Shown: in pieces, positions 22,412 through 31,813 of the stretch
Position numbering within the stretch: position 1 is the first letter of the stretch
Layout: every line of letters begins with the position of its first letter
From: Hyaloraphidium curvatum
Taxonomy: Eukaryota; Monoblepharomycota; Hyaloraphidiomycetes; Hyaloraphidiales; Hyaloraphidiaceae
NCBI GenBank assembly: GCA_025558095.1
Contig: JAIVFI010000013.1
Coordinates: 1-64,000 of the forward strand
Length of the DNA: 64,000 nucleotides
Direction of reading: 5' to 3'
Translations under genes and position numbers: made by a program
The notes under the pieces: generated by a model
Databases searched by the model: none
Told to the model about the DNA's origin: nothing
What the model saw: only the letters and a program-made list of their open reading frames with translations

Positions 22412-24945
22412 ATGAGCGCCGTGTCTACCAGCCCGCGATTCCCGCCGCGTTCCGGCGGCGGCGGCAGCGGCGCGGCGGGGACGCCACCGACGGCCCCTAA
22501 CCCGGGGAACGGCCCCATCCCCCGGCCCGACGGGAAACGCGCGCCAACGGAGCCGGACGACGACGACCCGCACTTGGCGCCCGGGGCATCGCGCCGCTTC
22601 CTGGAGGCCTTCTTCGCCGTCATCCCCGCCAACACGTCGGCGATGCCGCGGGCCATCATCATGGAATGCCACTCGGACCTGCCGGGGAACAAATGGGACC
22701 CGCGCTGGCGTGAACTCTATTGCAACCCGCTCTTTGTGACCTTCATGCACTGGGTCGGTGCACGCGTCATGCTCGAGGCGACGGGCGACCCGTCGGACAC
22801 GTCGTTTTCAACCTCGATGTCCCTGGGCGTCCTGGAGGCGATTTGAAAGGCTGCTGCGGGAAGAGCTGGCGAGATTCTGGACCGAAGCTTCCGACTCGCG
22901 ACTGGTGGGGTTGAAGCTCCGAACCACCCGAAATCTTGCCGTGAGCGTGGTTTCGTCGCCGGTCCTTGGAGTCAGTGACCTGATTTGCTCTCCCTTGCAG
23001 CTCATCGGGCCGCTCAGTGCCGCCATCGTGTTTGTCGATGCCCAGCAGGCACGCACCGACGGTGCCAAGGCCATTCTCCGCCAGGCCGTCTCCTTCTGGC
23101 GGCGGCTCGGGGTACCGGGCGAAGACCCCATGGAGCTCCCGCCCCGGACCGCGGACGACTTCCTCATACGCCAGCAGTGGCTCGATTGCTTTTGGATCTG
23201 CTGCGTTTCCGATATGTGGGAGACCCGCCGCGCGGGCGTACGGGGCCAGCCTTGCTGATGTCCTCCGCAGCTGGCAGGCTTTCGACGCCAAGGGAGCACC
23301 GATCATGGATGCTCCGCGAGAGTTTCCGTCGGCTCCCCTCAACGTCCCATTCAGCATGCTCGGCAACATCCCCCCTCTGTCCCAGCGGCCTGCCGACCTC
23401 GCCGTCCCTCCTGCTCTCGCGGGCGCAACCCCGCGGTACCGCTGCCGCGACTTTTTCGGGATCCTGGACCCTCACCGGGAGCCTCCGGTGACGCCGGACG
23501 TCCGCGCCATGATCCTGAACACCGCCATCGCGCGGATCGGGGAGAACGGGATATCCCAGTTCCTCATGCTGCTCACCGCGGCCCTCGCGCGCATCCTCCG
23601 GTTCACCGCGTGGCTCCGCGAGGAAGTCCGGCTCAGCATGCCGGAGCTTCTCATTGCCGAGGACCTGATGTCGAGGGGCGCCCACCCTGAACGGCGTTCC
23701 TTTGACCTGCCGAGATCGGCCCCGTTTCCCCGTTCGAGACTGGAGGAAGTGCTCCGCAATCCGCTGCTCCCGGAGGCCATGCGGCAGAGAGCTTTCCTGC
23801 TGGACCTCGCGGCTGCGATGGAGGCCGCGGTGCCGCCACCGCTGTTGGCCGCCATCAGGACGAGCGACTTTGCGGCCTTCACGGAAGCAGTGCCGCCGGA
23901 TCTCACGCGGGCACAGCAGCTGCAGTTGATCGGCTACGTGTCCCAGATCTGGCTCACATTCATGCTCCTGGAGAGCCCGGAACCGTTCGAAAGCTGGGCC
24001 GGACAAGGTCACTCCGAGGAGTTGGCGGCGGACGAGGTGCCCGAGCCGTCCTCCCCGCAGTCGCCGTCGAGCGACGACACTTCGTTCTCGTCCGCCGACG
24101 AGCTTTTGGAGCTCTGGTTCACCACAGGCTCCTTCTTCGACGCCAGCCGCCACGCGATCATCGTGAGCGGCAACCTGCGCATGATCCTCCGCAGCTTTCA
24201 GCCCCACGAGCTGGGCAACAACCTCTTCACCATCACCGCATGTTTTTCGGCGGTCTATGCTAGCTGGTTTCACCTCCTCGTGCTTCGCAGGTTCCGGAGT
24301 CTCGTCGCGCGCGCATCTCCGTCCGACCAGGCCAAAGCGCTCGCACTGCACGCCGACATCATGGAGGACGTGCAGGCGTGCCTGAACATGCTCGACGGCT
24401 CGGGCAAGGACCAGTACCAGGCCGTCAGGAGGCTGCTCCAGTCCATCCTGGACGGGGACAGCGTCCGCCTCTCGCGCTCCGACCTGCAGATGCTCCGCAC
24501 CGCGCGGCAGGCCCGATTCGGATGCCCGCACGCGGATTCGGTGGAGGGCGACGGGCAGTGCTACCTCTGCGCGATGGAGTCGGCCAAGCGGGGCGAGGCT
24601 GGGGACGGGACCGAGCAGGGCGCGTCCGACCCGCTCGCGGACATGCCAGTATACGACCCGCTGGACATGGACAGCGCGACGGACAGCGATTCGGAGACGG
24701 GCGCTCCGCGGGCGACGGCGAGGCCGGGACGCGGATCCCCGGAGCCGGCCTACACGAGGGCGACGGTGGTCAGGTTTTCGGACGACATCACGGTGCACGA
24801 GACGTACTCGAACGACGAGTACCCCGCGAGGTCGATGCTGGCGCCGGACCACCCGGACGACGTGGTGCCGGAGGAGGGCGAGGCGCCGGCAGAGGCCAAC
24901 CCGGTGCTGGGACTGATGCTGCAGCAGCGCGGGCTGAAGGGGTGA
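22412..24945 (+). pseudogene. Frameshifted copy 1 of an unknown three-member protein family
   Basis: Matches the minus-strand genes at 37480-40014 and 40308-42950 along its length, starting MSAVSTSPRFPPRSGG. In exon 1, between CCTGGGCG (about 22828) and AGGCTGCTGCGGG (about 22848), it is 14 nt shorter than copy 2. This shifts the frame and gives an early TGA at 22844-22846, before the conserved RRFERLLREELARFW. The rest is intact: a GTGAGC intron, then IGPLSAAIVFVDAQQARTD, a GTGGGA intron, then a long exon from WQAFDAKG to LMLQQRGLKG. The body is helical and faintly resembles the middle region of fungal Zn-cluster regulators, but no zinc cluster is present and function is unknown. It could still make a shortened protein from an internal start. 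Positions 23777-24603 are identical to copy 2. Confidence 0.7.
23777..24603 (+). repeat. 827-bp tract identical to 37822-38648 (inverted)
   Basis: Base-by-base reading shows no difference over 827 bp between this segment and the reverse complement of 37822-38648. Both borders are marked by single substitutions: G versus C at 23776, and G versus C at 24604. Outside the tract the two copies differ at many sites. This is the pattern expected of gene conversion. Confidence 0.85.
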
Positions 24946-25421
24946 TGCGAGGTGCCATGCAGATTGTCGTGCGTTTGCTGTCCCACGGTTTCAATAGAGT
25001 GGGAAAGATGGAATGTCCTGCGCGCTTTTCGCTGGCTGCGTCCTTCTCTTTCTCGATCGCCCGGTGCGCAAGTTATTGTCCGAGGTTGCCCCGCTAGATC
25101 GCGCTCGGCATCTCCGCGGCCGCCCGCGCAGGTCACGCGACCATCTTTTCCCGCACGTCCGCACCACAAATCCCCCCAGGTAAGCACCCAGATCGCGTGC
25201 TCTGACGCTCCTTGGCTGGCGCTGCAGGCCTCGCCCGGGGCGGACGCGCAGCCGCCGCGTTCCCGGGGGCACGGAAGCACCGCCCGCCGGACCGGCTTCC
25301 CCGGATCGCGGGCCGATAAGCCCGCATTCCGTTTTTCTCCCCGCATTCGGCCCATACTCACACGTCATTCCACAGGTTCCGCCCTCCCGTGTGCTTCCCA
25401 CCCATTCCCCCGCTTCGAAAA
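24946..25421. other. Intergenic region
   Basis: No coding region is supported; it is the 3' flank of the frameshifted copy and the promoter of the F-box gene. Confidence 0.4.
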
Positions 25422-26835
25422 ATGGCTCCCTCCACCCCCGCCCTCTCGGAGCTCTCCATCGGCCCCGCCGACTACCCCTCCGAGGACGACGCCGAGATGT
25501 CGCACGCGTGGAAGGGCAAAGAGCGCGCGCGGATCGATTCCGCCGTGTGCATCGAGGAGGTGGACCGGTGGAGCCTCGGGGAGGGAGAGGGGGAGACGGA
25601 CCCCGCGAGGGCGTTCCCCGTCGAGGTACGCGCTCTCCGCTCCCCGATTTTCCCTCGGGGAAGACGCTAAAATGATGTTCCCGGGCAGGTGTTCCTGCAC
25701 GTGCTCTCGTTCCTGCCCACTCCGCGCGATCTCGCGCCGTGCTTCCGAGCATCGAGGGCGTGGAAGGCCGCGGCGGAGGACAACGGCCTGTGGACGCGGA
25801 TGACCGAGGCGCTGTGGTCGACCAAGGCGTACGTGCCGGACAGGTACCCCGTTGCGCCGCGGTGCTCGGCTGTGCGCCAGCTGATCACGTGAGTGCACCT
25901 CGCTCTGGGTACAGGTTCAGGCAGATCCTCTCGCGGGGCCGGGCCAAGGACGCCTACAGGCTCAGCGTCAGGGACAGCCGGCGCAACTGCATCACCAAGG
26001 AGGAGCTGTGCATGTTCGAGTGGCAGTGGCGGTTCAAGGAGGACGCGGTGCGTTCCTGCAGGATTCGGATGATCGCCCGGCACGCGGCTGATCAGGGTTG
26101 AACCTTCGTGAACGCACAGGGCGAGCACTTCACCGACGAGGACCCGTGGTGGAACGGCCTCCCGCCCCGCGTGCGCATCTTCAACCCCGACGGCTCCATG
26201 AGCGGCACGTTCGCCCGCCCCGACGTCAGCTGGCGCTTCGTCGTGGGTTCCCCCCTCTCGTTCCCACCCCGCACTTGCTTACCGCTCGCCTTACGGGCGA
26301 AGAACAACGCCGAAGGCCGCCGCGGCCGCCCCGGGCGCTTCGTCCGCGTGGGCCCCTACCCGGCCTCGGTGCTCTCGCGGCACTCCAACTGGGGATGGTA
26401 TATGCAATCCGCGTGGACCGTGGCTGCGGCGTTCCCGCTGCCCAAGAAGGTGAAAGCTTCGGGGCTCGAGGGCCGAGGGCGCGGGGCTGATCATTGGGTT
26501 TGCAGGGGACCGACCCCGAGCTGGAGGACAGGAACCTGGCCGTGACCACCGAGACCCAGCGGTTCGAGGTGCTGTGCTGTAAGCTGCCGTGTTCCTCCGC
26601 CCGTCGGTTGGGTTGCTCACTGCCCCGCGCGCCAGACAACTCGGGGCTCGACTACGGCGACGACGAGGTGATGGATCGCCGCGGGTTCGAGCGCGCCAGC
26701 GCGCGAGCGGGGTGGAACATCCGGCTGCTCAGGCGGAGCTGGATCGAGAGCGACTCGGAGGAGGAGGAGGAGGAGGACGACGAAGAGGAGGAGGACGGGG
26801 AATGGAGCGCGCACTCGGGCGAGGCGTCGCGGTGA
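25422..26835 (+). CDS. F-box protein with acidic C-terminus
   Basis: Exon 1 (MAPSTPALSELSIGP...) ends AFPVE at a GTACGC intron. Exon 2 supplies an F-box: VFLHVLSFLPTPRDLAPCFRAS followed by RAWKAAAEDNGLW. Later exons encode SRGRAKDAYRLSVRDSR, EDPWWNGLPPRVRIFNPDG, RVGPYPASVLSRHSNWGWYMQSA and ELEDRNLAVTTETQRFEV. The protein ends in a poly-acidic run (EEEEEEDDEEEEDGEW). At least five further introns of 50-80 nt are inferred. F-box proteins act as substrate adaptors of SCF ubiquitin ligases; the region after the F-box is not a recognised repeat domain, so the substrate is unknown. The 3' end faces the selenoprotein gene across about 240 bp. Confidence 0.78.
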
Positions 26836-26974
26836 GGGAGTTGGCTCGTGGGTACCGGACTATTGGGTGTTCTCGCAACGTTCTCGGTTCGACAACAGTT
26901 TTGGATTTCGCAAGGCATTTGCCTACTCTTCGGAGCACCAAGTCCAAAGTCCAAAGCCAGCGACGCGGACTCCA

Positions 26975-27033
26975 GCAGACATCCATCAGGCGCGCCCTTC
27001 CCTCTTGGATTCCGGGCGCCCTTCATCGTCCGC
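26975..27033 (-). promoter_or_regulatory. Candidate SECIS element
   Basis: On the minus strand, starting about 44 nt after the stop of the selenoprotein-like gene. In order: GCGGAC, G, ATGA (27026-27023), an 11-nt arm, AA, a small TCC/GGA hairpin, a GC-rich return arm, TGAT (26988-26985), GGAT and GTCTGC. GCGGAC can pair with GTCTGC (one G-U), ATGA and TGAT form the expected non-Watson-Crick quartet, and AA sits 11 nt after ATGA, as in a form 2 SECIS. Helix II is weak, about seven pairs with one bulge. Pairing was done by eye and not folded by software. Confidence 0.5.
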
Positions 27034-27076
27034 CTCCGTCCACGTCCATCCTCCTTGCTCCACAAGGCCGGGCCGC

Positions 27077-27719
27077 CTAGCAGCCCTTGGCCAGGGCGCC
27101 CTCGACGGCCGACACGGCCTCCTCGTCCGAGGGGAACCTGTTCTTCCCCTCCTTCTCCTTCTCCATGCCCGACCAGACCACCGTGGCTGTTTCCCCAAGC
27201 CAACAAAACAAAGGCACCACGAACAGGGAGAGAATGAGCCCCGGTCGGTCCGCGCGCGACGCCGCGCTGCCGCCCACCGTTGCACGCCCCCCTCTCCAGC
27301 GACACCTCGAACGAGTGGAACCGCGGCCGCTCCCTGTTCACTGCGACGCGCGCGCCGGGCCAGCGGCGCACCACGGCGTCGCGGACCTTGTCGGCGGCGC
27401 GCGAGAAGGCGCCTCAGGAGTTGCTAAACAGGGGGTGCCATGGGGAATACGGAGAGGCGTTAAACGGGCGCCTAGAAGAGGGCGGCGGGGATTCGCACCA
27501 CCGCTCGATGTGCAGCGACCAGTCCGGCCCCGCGACCGCCTTCTCCGCGAGCGGCGCGGCGCCCTCCGAACCCGCGAGCGGCGCGGGCCCCCCGAACCGC
27601 GGCAGCAGATCCAGCCCGAGCCGCGGCGAAGCCACAAGAAACACAAGGAGCAGCAGCGGCAGCACCACCGCGAGCCGGACGCGCGGCATGGCGCTGCCGG
27701 GGGCAGGGGTCTTGTTCAT
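27077..27719 (-). CDS. Probable selenoprotein, SelW/SelT/SelH-like (Rdx family)
   Basis: Three exons (27719-27499, 27423-27278, 27186-27077) give about 158 residues if TGA at 27416-27414 is read as selenocysteine. An N-terminal signal-anchor (RLAVVLPLLLLVFLVAS) precedes DWSLHIER. Intron 1 (GTGCGA...TTTAG, 75 nt) joins TG to C and creates Cys74-Asn-Ser-Sec77, the CxxU redox motif of Rdx selenoproteins, in the expected place. It is followed by GAFSRAADKVRDAVVRRWPG, then ARVAVNRERPRFHSFEVSL, ATVVWSGME and a closing helix PSDEEAVSAVEGAL. These match the family's beta-alpha-beta-beta-beta-alpha thioredoxin-like layout. Other genes here end normally at TGA (the GST and kinase genes), so the code is not reassigned. 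A candidate SECIS lies 3'. Likely a secretory-pathway thiol oxidoreductase. If the TGA is a stop, this is a pseudogene. Confidence 0.72.
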
Positions 27720-27893
27720 CGGCCTTCGCGGGGAAGGCGAGGCGGTTTCGTCGTCGCACCCAGCGTCGCTCCCATCCCTGATCCCGCCCGTGGAAAACTG
27801 GCATAGCTAGAACGGTTTCTCTCTTCCAATGCGGTACAAGAAGCTCCTCCATCTCCGCACCCCGGTTCCCGCCCTGCCTCCCTCCCGCCGATG

Positions 27894-28946
27894 CTAAACC
27901 TCCATCCACACGACCCCGGGCAACGACCTCCACACCTTCCCCTCCTCCTCGGCTTTGGCCTCCCTCGCCCTCCACTTCGGCAGCACCACCCTGATCCTCC
28001 GCAGCCCGTACCCCGTGAGCTGACCCGCAAGCTCCCCCAACCTGTCCGCGGGCACACAGAGCGTCGGGTTGGCCATCTCCAGCTCCCTCAGCCTCGGCGG
28101 CGCGTCCCCGAGCCCCAGCAGATCCGCCGTCGGGCAGTCCCTCAATATGAGCCTCTCGAGGTGCTCGTGCCGCAGCGCGAGGCCCAGATCCACGTCGCGG
28201 ATCCGCTCCGAGCGCACCTCCAGGCTCTCAAGCCGCAGCCCCGGCAGCGAGACGATCTTGCTCAGCGCGTTGAACTGGTTCCCCGTCGCCGCGTGCCGCA
28301 GCTTGCCCGCCAGCGCGGGGTACTTCCTCAGGTCCTCGTGGTACTCGGATAGCAGCGCCCAGGACCGCAGCCCCGGCGCCTGCTCGAGCACGCGGAGGGT
28401 CGGTGGCGCGCGGGCGAAGCCGTCCAGGTACAGCGACACGTGCTCCACGCTCGGCGGGACCGAGTGCAGGCCCGAGGTGAAGAACTGCGCGGCGTCGGAC
28501 ATGAGGTCCATGTCGATCCGCTTCAGGGAGTCGGAGGAGCGCGAGGCGGCGGCGAGCGCGTTCCAGACCAGGGCGGTGGAGGCGTAGGACGACGAGAAAA
28601 ACTCGAGGTGGCGGACGTGCGGCATCACACCTGCGAGGAAAGCACTGGTCGCGTCCTCGGGGTGCCCCAGATACGTGAGCGCGAGCCTCCTGATGTGCTT
28701 CGAAAAGGCGGCCATCCGGGGGTCGGCGACCATCTTGCCGGGGTCCGCGAAGCTGTTGAGCTCAAAGTGGCGGTACAGCTCCGGCGCGCCGAGGTCGAAG
28801 CAGCGGCGGCTGGCGGTCATGAGCGCGACCAGGGTGCGGCGGTCCCACGCGGCGGCGAGGGTCGCCATGACGTGCAGCAGCAGCTCGTACGGCAGCACCG
28901 GGCCGTCGGTCGCGGTGTCCGCGTCGTCGATAATAGTGTCGCTCAT
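27894..28946 (-). CDS. F-box/LRR-like protein
   Basis: Single-exon protein of 350 residues from the ATG at 28946 (MSDTIIDDADTATDGP). A short F-box-like segment, VLPYELLLHVMATLAAAWDRR followed by TLVALMTASRRCFDL, opens the protein. The rest has irregular leucine-rich repeats (VRHLEFFSSSYASTALVW, LRLESLEVRSERIRDVDLGL, HEHLERLILRDCPTADLLGL, RLRELEMANPTLCV). This is the usual layout of fungal F-box adaptors that recognise targets through LRRs. Only about 110 bp separates its start from the divergent JmjC gene, so the two probably share a promoter. A longer in-frame upstream extension overlaps that gene and is rejected. Confidence 0.78.
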   Translation of the reverse strand: MSDTIIDDADTATDGPVLPYELLLHVMATLAAAWDRRTLVALMTASRRCFDLGAPELYRHFELNSFADPGKMVADPRMAAFSKHIRRLALTYLGHPEDATSAFLAGVMPHVRHLEFFSSSYASTALVWNALAAASRSSDSLKRIDMDLMSDAAQFFTSGLHSVPPSVEHVSLYLDGFARAPPTLRVLEQAPGLRSWALLSEYHEDLRKYPALAGKLRHAATGNQFNALSKIVSLPGLRLESLEVRSERIRDVDLGLALRHEHLERLILRDCPTADLLGLGDAPPRLRELEMANPTLCVPADRLGELAGQLTGYGLRRIRVVLPKWRAREAKAEEEGKVWRSLPGVVWMEV

Positions 28947-29055
28947 TTTAAAACGCGATTTTGTGCCGCGTAACTCGGGGCAAGGCGACCAGGGGCTAAA
29001 GGCAACGGCGTCCAAGGGAACGGCTGCAGAGCAACAACCAAATCTCCAATCCCAA

Positions 29056-30675
29056 ATGGCCCGCGAGCAGCGCCCCTCTGCCCGCCGCAGGCCCCTCCGG
29101 GCGTCCAAGGCGCCCACGATGCGCTGGAAAACCGAGCCGGGCGGACACCCCCACGGCGTGCGGCCCTACGGCAGCCTGCTCCTCTCTTCCAACGCAAAGG
29201 ACGCCCGCGGCCCCGGCCTCGGGACGATGACCGTGCTGCCCGACGAGTTGCTCATGGATACGCTGCTGCCCAACCTGCCGCTGTGGGCGCTGGGCAGGCT
29301 GGCGCAGTGCAGCGGGTTCCTGTACGTGCTCGTGTACCACGACGAATCGTGGCGCCTGCGCCTCCGGGAGGATTTCGGCCCCGCCGCGACGTGGACCTGG
29401 ACAGCGGGCACGTGGAGGCAGACGTACCGCGACGAGCACCTCCGGCGAAAGGGTTTGCACCCCGGTGCCACGGAGGCGCCGATCCGCGTCGGGGGCGTGT
29501 TTTCGGACGACCTGTTCCGGCCGCACTACCTCTCCAAGCTGGTCCTGGGGCAGTTTGTCGGGCCGGGAAACATTCCTCGGCGCTCGGCAAAGGAGATGAC
29601 GGTCTCGCAGTTCGTCGACGAGTTTGCTCGGCCGGGAAGACCCGTGATCATCACCGACCTCGTCGACCAGTGGCCGTGCCGCACAAAATGGACCAAGGAA
29701 TGGCTTCTGGAGCAATTCGGCGGCGACATGATGCGCGCCGAGGCGTTCGACCTCCCGCTCGCCACCTACCTGGACTACAGCGCCCGCTTGCCCCCCTCGT
29801 CCGACAGCCCGCTGTACCTCTTCTCGGCCGCCTTCCCTCCCTCGCTCAAGGAGGACTTTTCCCACCCGCCTTACTTCTCCCCCGACCTCTTGGACCTCCT
29901 CCCCCCCGCCGTCCGCCCGCTCAACACCTGGCTCGTCGTCGGCCCCCGCCGCTCCGCCTCGACCTTCCACGTGGACCCCAACGGCACCTCGGCGTTCAAC
30001 GCGCTCGTCCGGGGCCGCAAAGCGTGGTGGTTCTTCCCGCCGGACCGCGCGCCGCCGGGGGTGTACAAGAGCGAGGACGGGGGCGAGGTGACGGCGCCGA
30101 GGACGCTGCTGGAATGGCTGACCGACTTCCTGGAGGGCGCCCGGGCGGATCCGGGGTCGGGGATGGCGGAAGGCGTGTGCGAGGAGGGGGAGTGCGTGTA
30201 CGTTCCCGGGGGGTGGTGGCACGCCGTGCTGAACCTCGAGGACAGCGTCGCGCTGACGCGCAACTTCTGCGCCCCGCCGGACCTGTTCGGCGTCCTGGAG
30301 TTCTTCAGGTCGAGGCACGCTCACGTGTCCGGTGTGGCGGCGCTGGACGAGGAGGACTCGACGGGGGAGATGACGCGGGGTAACAACGTGTACGGGGGTT
30401 GCACAGTGAGCTCCAAGGTGGACATGTACGAGGAGTTTGGGCGGGTGCTGCGGGAGAAGGAGCCGGAGCTGTGGAGGGCGTGGGAGGAGCACGAGCGCGC
30501 CAGGGAGGCGGGGAAGGGGGAGAAGAGGAAGGCGGCGGAGGGGCTGTGGAGGTCGCTGGGCAAGGTGGCCAGGGCCGAGGAAGGCAACGGGGTGCAGGAC
30601 ACGGCGGCGGGTGCGTTGACGGGCGGGTTCTCTTTTGGGTTCGTGGCCGACGGCGACGAAGGGGAGGAGCAATAG
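29056..30675 (+). CDS. F-box and JmjC domain oxygenase (JMJD6-like)
   Basis: Single exon, 539 residues. Around residue 60 an F-box (VLPDELLMDTLLPNLPLWAL...HDESWRLRLREDF) is followed by a JmjC domain: KEMTVSQFVDEFARPGRPVI, LPLATYLDYSARLPP, SASTFHVDPNGTSAFNALV (the HxD iron ligands), GRKAWWFFPP and PGGWWHAVLNLEDSVALTRN (distal His). All three iron ligands are present, so an active Fe(II)/2-oxoglutarate oxygenase is expected; relatives hydroxylate or demethylate proteins. The C-terminus is charged. F-box plus JmjC is a known fungal arrangement. The gene ends 6 bp before the convergent Nudix gene's stop codon. Confidence 0.88.
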   Translation: MAREQRPSARRRPLRASKAPTMRWKTEPGGHPHGVRPYGSLLLSSNAKDARGPGLGTMTVLPDELLMDTLLPNLPLWALGRLAQCSGFLYVLVYHDESWRLRLREDFGPAATWTWTAGTWRQTYRDEHLRRKGLHPGATEAPIRVGGVFSDDLFRPHYLSKLVLGQFVGPGNIPRRSAKEMTVSQFVDEFARPGRPVIITDLVDQWPCRTKWTKEWLLEQFGGDMMRAEAFDLPLATYLDYSARLPPSSDSPLYLFSAAFPPSLKEDFSHPPYFSPDLLDLLPPAVRPLNTWLVVGPRRSASTFHVDPNGTSAFNALVRGRKAWWFFPPDRAPPGVYKSEDGGEVTAPRTLLEWLTDFLEGARADPGSGMAEGVCEEGECVYVPGGWWHAVLNLEDSVALTRNFCAPPDLFGVLEFFRSRHAHVSGVAALDEEDSTGEMTRGNNVYGGCTVSSKVDMYEEFGRVLREKEPELWRAWEEHERAREAGKGEKRKAAEGLWRSLGKVARAEEGNGVQDTAAGALTGGFSFGFVADGDEGEEQ

Positions 30676-30681
30676 ACGCTG

Positions 30682-31813
30682 CTATTGCGCGTACATGGGC
30701 CCCGCCAGCTCGCTCTCTTTGTGGAGCCGCGCCGTGACGGCGAGATACTCGGGTTCGTTCTCCGGCGTGACTTGTCCGGGGCGTGAGGAGCGCCGGAACG
30801 GCGTGCCGGTGCCACTCACTGAATCCGTGTCGGATGAGGAAGTCGACGGCGATGATGGCGCAGTTAGGCTTGAATCTGCCTGCCCTGACGTCCGAGAGCA
30901 CCTTCACGCGACGGGATCAGACGCGGGAGGCCAAGGCAATGCTGGCCGGACCCACCTCCGGCACCGTGCAGAGCCTGAACCCCGCCACCTCCCCGTCCTG
31001 CGGCACCGGCAGGAAATCCGGCGGCAGCTCCAGGTCGTACACGAACTGCGCCTCGGGCCCGATCCCGTTGTGCCGCGACAGCGTGTTGTACGTCACCGCG
31101 CCCACCGGCCGCGCCTTTTCCGCCAGCCACGCCGGGATTCCGGCTTCTTCCTCGCACTCCCGCACCATGCACTCGCCGGGGGTCTGGTCGTACGGGATGC
31201 CGCCGGCGACGGTGTTGTCCAGCATCCCCGGGAACGTCTGCTTGGTCGGCGAGCGCTGCGCGACCCAGATCCTCATCTCGGATTCCCGCACGAAGCACGT
31301 CAGGTGCGCGCCAAAGGTCCGTATGCCGAACAGCTCCGCTCCCGACCGCTCGATGGTCATCACCATGTTGCGCGCGAGCTTCCTCGCCCCCGACGCGGGC
31401 GCGATCCCGTCCGACTCGAGCCCGTCGTGGTACGCCACGCTCGGGTCCCCGTAGACGGGGTACCGCTCCTCCCTCCACCCGCGGAGGCACGGGAACGCGT
31501 CCGTTGCGCGCCAGTGCCGCAGCAGCGCGTCCATCGCTTTCGTCCTCCTGAGGAAGCCCATGGTGCCCTCGGGGTCGAGCTCCACGGCTTCCATGTAAGG
31601 CGACGAGGAGGGGTCGTCGGGAATGGCGTAGATGAAGCTGAACTCGGTCTCCTCGGACGACTCGGCCAGCTCCATGAGCGCGGGCACGACAAAGTCCGGC
31701 ACGAAGCCGACGTGGCACCCGGCCACGTGGAACGGGAACGCGGTCCGCTTTTGGACGGCATCGGCGGGGTCGAACGAGTCGCAGGCCGCGACGAGCTCGA
31801 GCAGGGTCGGCAT
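30682..31813 (-). CDS. DUF4743/Nudix hydrolase
   Basis: The N-terminal half (MPTLLELVAACDSFDPADAV, VAGCHVGFVPDFVVPALMEL, ATDAFPCLRGWREERYPVYG) matches the DUF4743 domain that precedes a Nudix fold in fungal and plant proteins (thiamine-pyrophosphokinase-related in yeast). The Nudix box region reads GGIPYDQTPGECMVRECEEEAG, with the catalytic REx-EE core, preceded by RIWVAQRSPTKQTFPGMLDN. Two introns near the end join SIALA to a KVLSDVRAGRFKPNCAIIAV exon, and then to ITPENEPEYLAVTARLHKES. It probably hydrolyses a nucleoside-diphosphate-linked compound, perhaps damaged thiamine diphosphate as in relatives. Its stop lies 6 bp beyond the convergent JmjC stop. Confidence 0.88.

Noticed and set aside
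23164-24852. 562-codon antisense frame over copy 1 and its counterpart over copy 2 (37819-39417)
   Set aside because: Both reflect the same sequence read antisense; the sense frames have conserved exon structure in three copies.
27077-27719. Genome-wide reassignment of TGA to an amino acid
   Set aside because: GST, kinases A/B/D, the desaturase, the MFS gene at 47920 and others end normally at TGA, so only a selenocysteine-type recoding fits.
28996-30672. 558-codon open frame antisense to the JmjC gene
   Set aside because: Domain and catalytic motifs belong to the plus strand; the antisense is Arg/Pro-rich with no homology.
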